Below, one piece after another: positions 61,766 through 64,000 of a DNA stretch of 64,000 nt. The position numbers were made by a program, and so were the translations under genes. How positions within the stretch are numbered: the stretch's first letter is position 1; every line of letters starts with the position of its first letter. Origin of the DNA: Polaribacter cellanae (GTDB lineage Bacteria > Bacteroidota > Bacteroidia > Flavobacteriales > Flavobacteriaceae); assembly GCF_017569185.1 (NCBI RefSeq), contig NZ_CP071869.1, positions 3,090,001-3,154,000 of the forward strand, written 5' to 3'. A model generated the notes under the pieces. That model did not search any database. It was not told the DNA's origin and worked only from the letters and a program-made list of their open reading frames with translations.

Positions 61766-61871
61766 GTTATCAAGAAAGGTGGAGGGATTAGACCCATTGA
61801 AACCTTAGCAACCCTTTAGAAATAAAGAAGGTGCTAAATTCTACTCAATTATTTTTAATTGGATAGATAAC
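61766..61871 (+). promoter_or_regulatory. SAM-I (S-box) riboswitch
   Basis: P1 is GTTATC (61766-61771) with GATAAC (61866-61871). Between them are the S-box core strings AAGAAAGGTGGAGGGA, GACCCATTGAAACCTTAGCAACC (given here by position, about 61811 for the last part) and GGTGCTAAATTC. A weak hairpin with a following T-rich stretch near 61877-61910 may be the expression platform. The aptamer binds SAM and lowers expression of the downstream methionine gene. Confidence 0.9.
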
Positions 61872-61986
61872 AAAAAAGAATTTTCTCATTCTGGAAATTT
61901 CTATTTTTCTTAATAACATTTTTCTAATAATAACATCATAAAAAATGATGTATTTGACTTATTTATTAACTCAAAAAAATAGAAAA

Positions 61987-63261
61987 ATGAGTACACACAA
62001 ATTAGCAACAAACGCGTTGCACGCAGGACACGATGTAAAATCAAATGGAGGCACAAGAGCGGTTCCAATTTACCAAACATCTTCGTATGTTTTTAACAAT
62101 TCGGAACACGCAGCAAACCTGTTTTCGTTAAAAGAATTAGGTTTTATTTACACACGCTTAAACAACCCAACCAACCAAATTTTACAAGATCGCTTGGCAG
62201 CTGTAGAGGGTGGAATTGGAGCCGTAGTTTTTGCATCTGGAACTGCAGCAATTGCAACAGGTTTATTAACACTTTTAAAAGCAGGAGACCATATTGTAGC
62301 TTCTAGCAGTTTGTATGGTGGAACTTACAATTTATTAAGTGTTACGTTACCAAGATTCGGAATTACAACAACATTTGTGGATGCTTCTGAACCAGAAAAC
62401 TTTGGTAAAGCAGTTAAAGATAACACAAGAGCATTTTTTGTAGAATCTTTAGGAAACCCGAAATTAGATGTGTTGGATTTAGAAGCAATTTCAACACATG
62501 CAAAAAAAGCAGCAGTACCTTTTATTGTTGATAATACAGTTGCAACGCCTGTTTTATTGAATCCGATTAAACACGGAGCAAACATTGTAATTCATTCGTT
62601 AACAAAATACATTGGCGGACAAGGAACGTCTCTTGGAGGCGCAATTATAGATGCTGGAACTTTTAATTGGGCAAATGGGAAATTTCCTGAATTTACAGAG
62701 CCTTCTGCAGGTTACCATGGCTTAAAATACCACGAAACTTTAGGCGCAGCATCGTATACTTTTAAATTAATTTTAGAAGGATTACGTGATTTTGGTGGTG
62801 CTTTAAGTCCTACAAATGCGTTTAACATCATTCAAGGTTTAGAAACTTTGCCTGTTAGAATTCAAAAACATTCAGAAAATGCGTTGGCATTAGCAAAATG
62901 GTTAGAGCAACAAGACGAAGTAGCTTGGGTAAATTATCCTGGCTTAGAAGGTAACAAATACAAAAAATTAGCAGATAAATATTTACCAAAAGGACAAAGT
63001 GGAATTGTAACTTTTGGGGCAAAAAAAGGTTTTGAAGCAGCAAAAGCAATTGCAGATAAAACAAAAGTATTTTCTTTATTAGCAAATATTGGAGATACAA
63101 AATCGTTGATTATTCACCCAGCAAGCACAACACATCAACAATTAGATGAGGCTGCAAAAGCAGGAGCAGGAGTAAGCCAAGATTTAATTCGTTTGTCTGT
63201 TGGTATTGAAGATTTAGAAGATTTAAAAGCAGATTTAAAAGCAGCTTTTTCAGAAATATAG
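61987..63261 (+). CDS. metY: O-acetylhomoserine sulfhydrylase
   Basis: A 424-residue PLP enzyme of the Cys/Met metabolism family that makes homocysteine from O-acetylhomoserine and sulfide. It shows [83 protein letters not shown] (PLP lysine in HSLTKY) and [10 protein letters not shown]. The ATG at 61987 gives [16 protein letters not shown]; one 14 codons upstream is in frame but adds non-family residues. It is under the SAM riboswitch. The metX-like gene follows after 88 bases that hold a palindrome. Confidence 0.95.
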   Translation: MSTHKLATNALHAGHDVKSNGGTRAVPIYQTSSYVFNNSEHAANLFSLKELGFIYTRLNNPTNQILQDRLAAVEGGIGAVVFASGTAAIATGLLTLLKAGDHIVASSSLYGGTYNLLSVTLPRFGITTTFVDASEPENFGKAVKDNTRAFFVESLGNPKLDVLDLEAISTHAKKAAVPFIVDNTVATPVLLNPIKHGANIVIHSLTKYIGGQGTSLGGAIIDAGTFNWANGKFPEFTEPSAGYHGLKYHETLGAASYTFKLILEGLRDFGGALSPTNAFNIIQGLETLPVRIQKHSENALALAKWLEQQDEVAWVNYPGLEGNKYKKLADKYLPKGQSGIVTFGAKKGFEAAKAIADKTKVFSLLANIGDTKSLIIHPASTTHQQLDEAAKAGAGVSQDLIRLSVGIEDLEDLKADLKAAFSEI

Positions 63262-63267
63262 TAAGAA

Positions 63268-63323
63268 TGTCTGTTCGAGCGCAGTCGAGAACTTAAAACC
63301 TTTCGACTGCGCTCAAGGAGACA
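63268..63323. repeat. Perfect palindrome between metY and the metX-like gene
   Basis: GAGCGCAGTCGA (63277-63288) pairs with TCGACTGCGCTC (63303-63314), 12 bp without mismatch, and outer TGTCT / AGACA arms pair as well. Half-copies of the same AGTCGA type are at 46627-46651 and 7815-7836. Confidence 0.85.
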
Positions 63324-63349
63324 AATAATTTAGCTTAAATAAATAAAGA

Positions 63350-64000
63350 TTGAAAGATAAACTACAACATATTAAAATTAATAATTTTACCACAGAATTA
63401 GGTGCAAAAATTGCAGAAATCAATTTAAGTTACCATGTTTTTGGTCAAGATCTAGGCACTGCACCTGTAATTTTAATCAACCATGCGTTAACTGGAAACA
63501 GCGATGTTGCTGGTGAAAATGGTTGGTGGTTAAATATTGTTGGTAAAGACAAAGCTATAAATACAGCTGTTTATACCATTTTGTCCTTCAATATTCCCGG
63601 AAATGGTTTTGATGGGTTTTTAATTGAAAATTACAAAGATTTTATTGCAAGAGATATAGCCAATATTTTTTTAGAGGGATTAAAAAAATTAAAAGTTGAA
63701 CAACTTTTTGCCTTAATTGGAGGCTCTTTAGGTGGTGGAATTGCTTGGGAAATGATTGTTTTAAATAACAAAATTACGCAGCATTTTTTACCAATTGCCA
63801 CCGATTGGAAATCTACAGATTGGTTGATTGGAAATTGCCAAATTCAGGAACAGTTTTTAGTAAACTCTAGCAATCCTGTACACGATGCAAGAATGCACGC
63901 GATGTTGTGTTACAGAACGCCAGAATCTTTTAAGGCGCGTTTTAAACGTTCTAAAAAAGAAAACTCAGATATTTTTAATGTGGAAAGTTGGTTGTTGCAT
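63350..64000 (+). CDS. metX: Homoserine O-acetyltransferase-like alpha/beta hydrolase (cut by window end)
   Basis: An open frame of 217 codons runs to the window edge without a stop. The text KIAEINLSYHVFGQ, VILINHALTGNSDVAGENGWW, FNIPGNGFDGFL and the nucleophile elbow LIGGSLGGGIAWEM fits the MetX alpha/beta hydrolase family, which acetylates homoserine. This would supply the substrate for metY just upstream. The only usable start is TTG at 63350, since a TAA lies two codons before it and the next ATG is far inside. The catalytic Asp and His lie beyond the window, and homoserine specificity is inferred partly from context. Confidence 0.85.
   Translation, partial: MKDKLQHIKINNFTTELGAKIAEINLSYHVFGQDLGTAPVILINHALTGNSDVAGENGWWLNIVGKDKAINTAVYTILSFNIPGNGFDGFLIENYKDFIARDIANIFLEGLKKLKVEQLFALIGGSLGGGIAWEMIVLNNKITQHFLPIATDWKSTDWLIGNCQIQEQFLVNSSNPVHDARMHAMLCYRTPESFKARFKRSKKENSDIFNVESWLLH

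Overview
The window comes from an AT-rich member of the Bacteroidota, family Flavobacteriaceae. Three things show this: a complete gldKLMN gliding/type IX secretion operon plus a type IX 'Plug' protein gene, a full Na+-translocating NADH dehydrogenase operon, and promoters of the TTG / TAnnTTTG type in place of E. coli-like -35/-10 boxes. Gene order resembles Polaribacter and relatives, but the genus is an inference. Almost everything is core, vertically inherited sequence. I see no phage, transposase, CRISPR array, restriction locus or toxin-antitoxin pair.

Layout. 1-1446: the start of apaG (cut by the window edge) and a T9SS Plug gene, both minus. 1653-7799: nqrABCDEF, ending in a clear terminator. 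8208-10557: a small conserved protein, a retropepsin-like protease, a YqeY protein, tRNA-Arg(UCG) and a CBS protein. 10599-15176 (minus): FAD oxidoreductase, exonuclease/GIY-YIG fusion, rpe, primary sigma factor. 15383-16151: a second sigma factor with a 59-codon partner. 16148-19357 (minus): envelope proteins and comF. 19723-24890: glyQS, a lipoprotein, groEL/groES, secG. 24558-29208 (minus): a miaB - sigma54 activator - lptE - TPR protein - secG cluster. 29869-32113: glpK and glpF. 32411-40743: topA, a degenerate arginase-fold protein and gldKLMN. 41037-46622: oxidoreductase, DUF983 protein, ABC-F ATPase, PLP enzyme, glucosaminidase. 47582-50590: a two-component LytS/LytTR-type system. 50643-56833: glycosyltransferase, gamma-carbonic anhydrase, small membrane protein, Spy-like protein, MscS channel, EEP-family hydrolase. 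57328-59820: large zinc metalloprotease. 59984-64000: metK, then a SAM-I riboswitch leading metY and a metX-like gene that runs off the window.

How the parts fit: nqr builds the sodium-motive respiratory pump; Plug and gldKLMN build the secretion and gliding motor; lptE, secG, glucosaminidase, Spy-like and MscS proteins serve the envelope; the methionine genes at the right end form one regulated group. Several intergenic spaces hold decayed genes (29384-29759, 53966-54140, 56857-57213) and short palindromic dispersed repeats, two of which interrupt operons (nqrD/nqrE and metY/metX).

I found no convincing new multi-gene system. The items most worth checking are the tRNA-Arg with an A19-U56 elbow pair, the arginase-fold protein without most metal ligands beside gldK, two candidate structured RNAs (14171-14240 and 24437-24549), a 17-copy heptamer array after lptE, and the sigma factor with its 59-residue partner.
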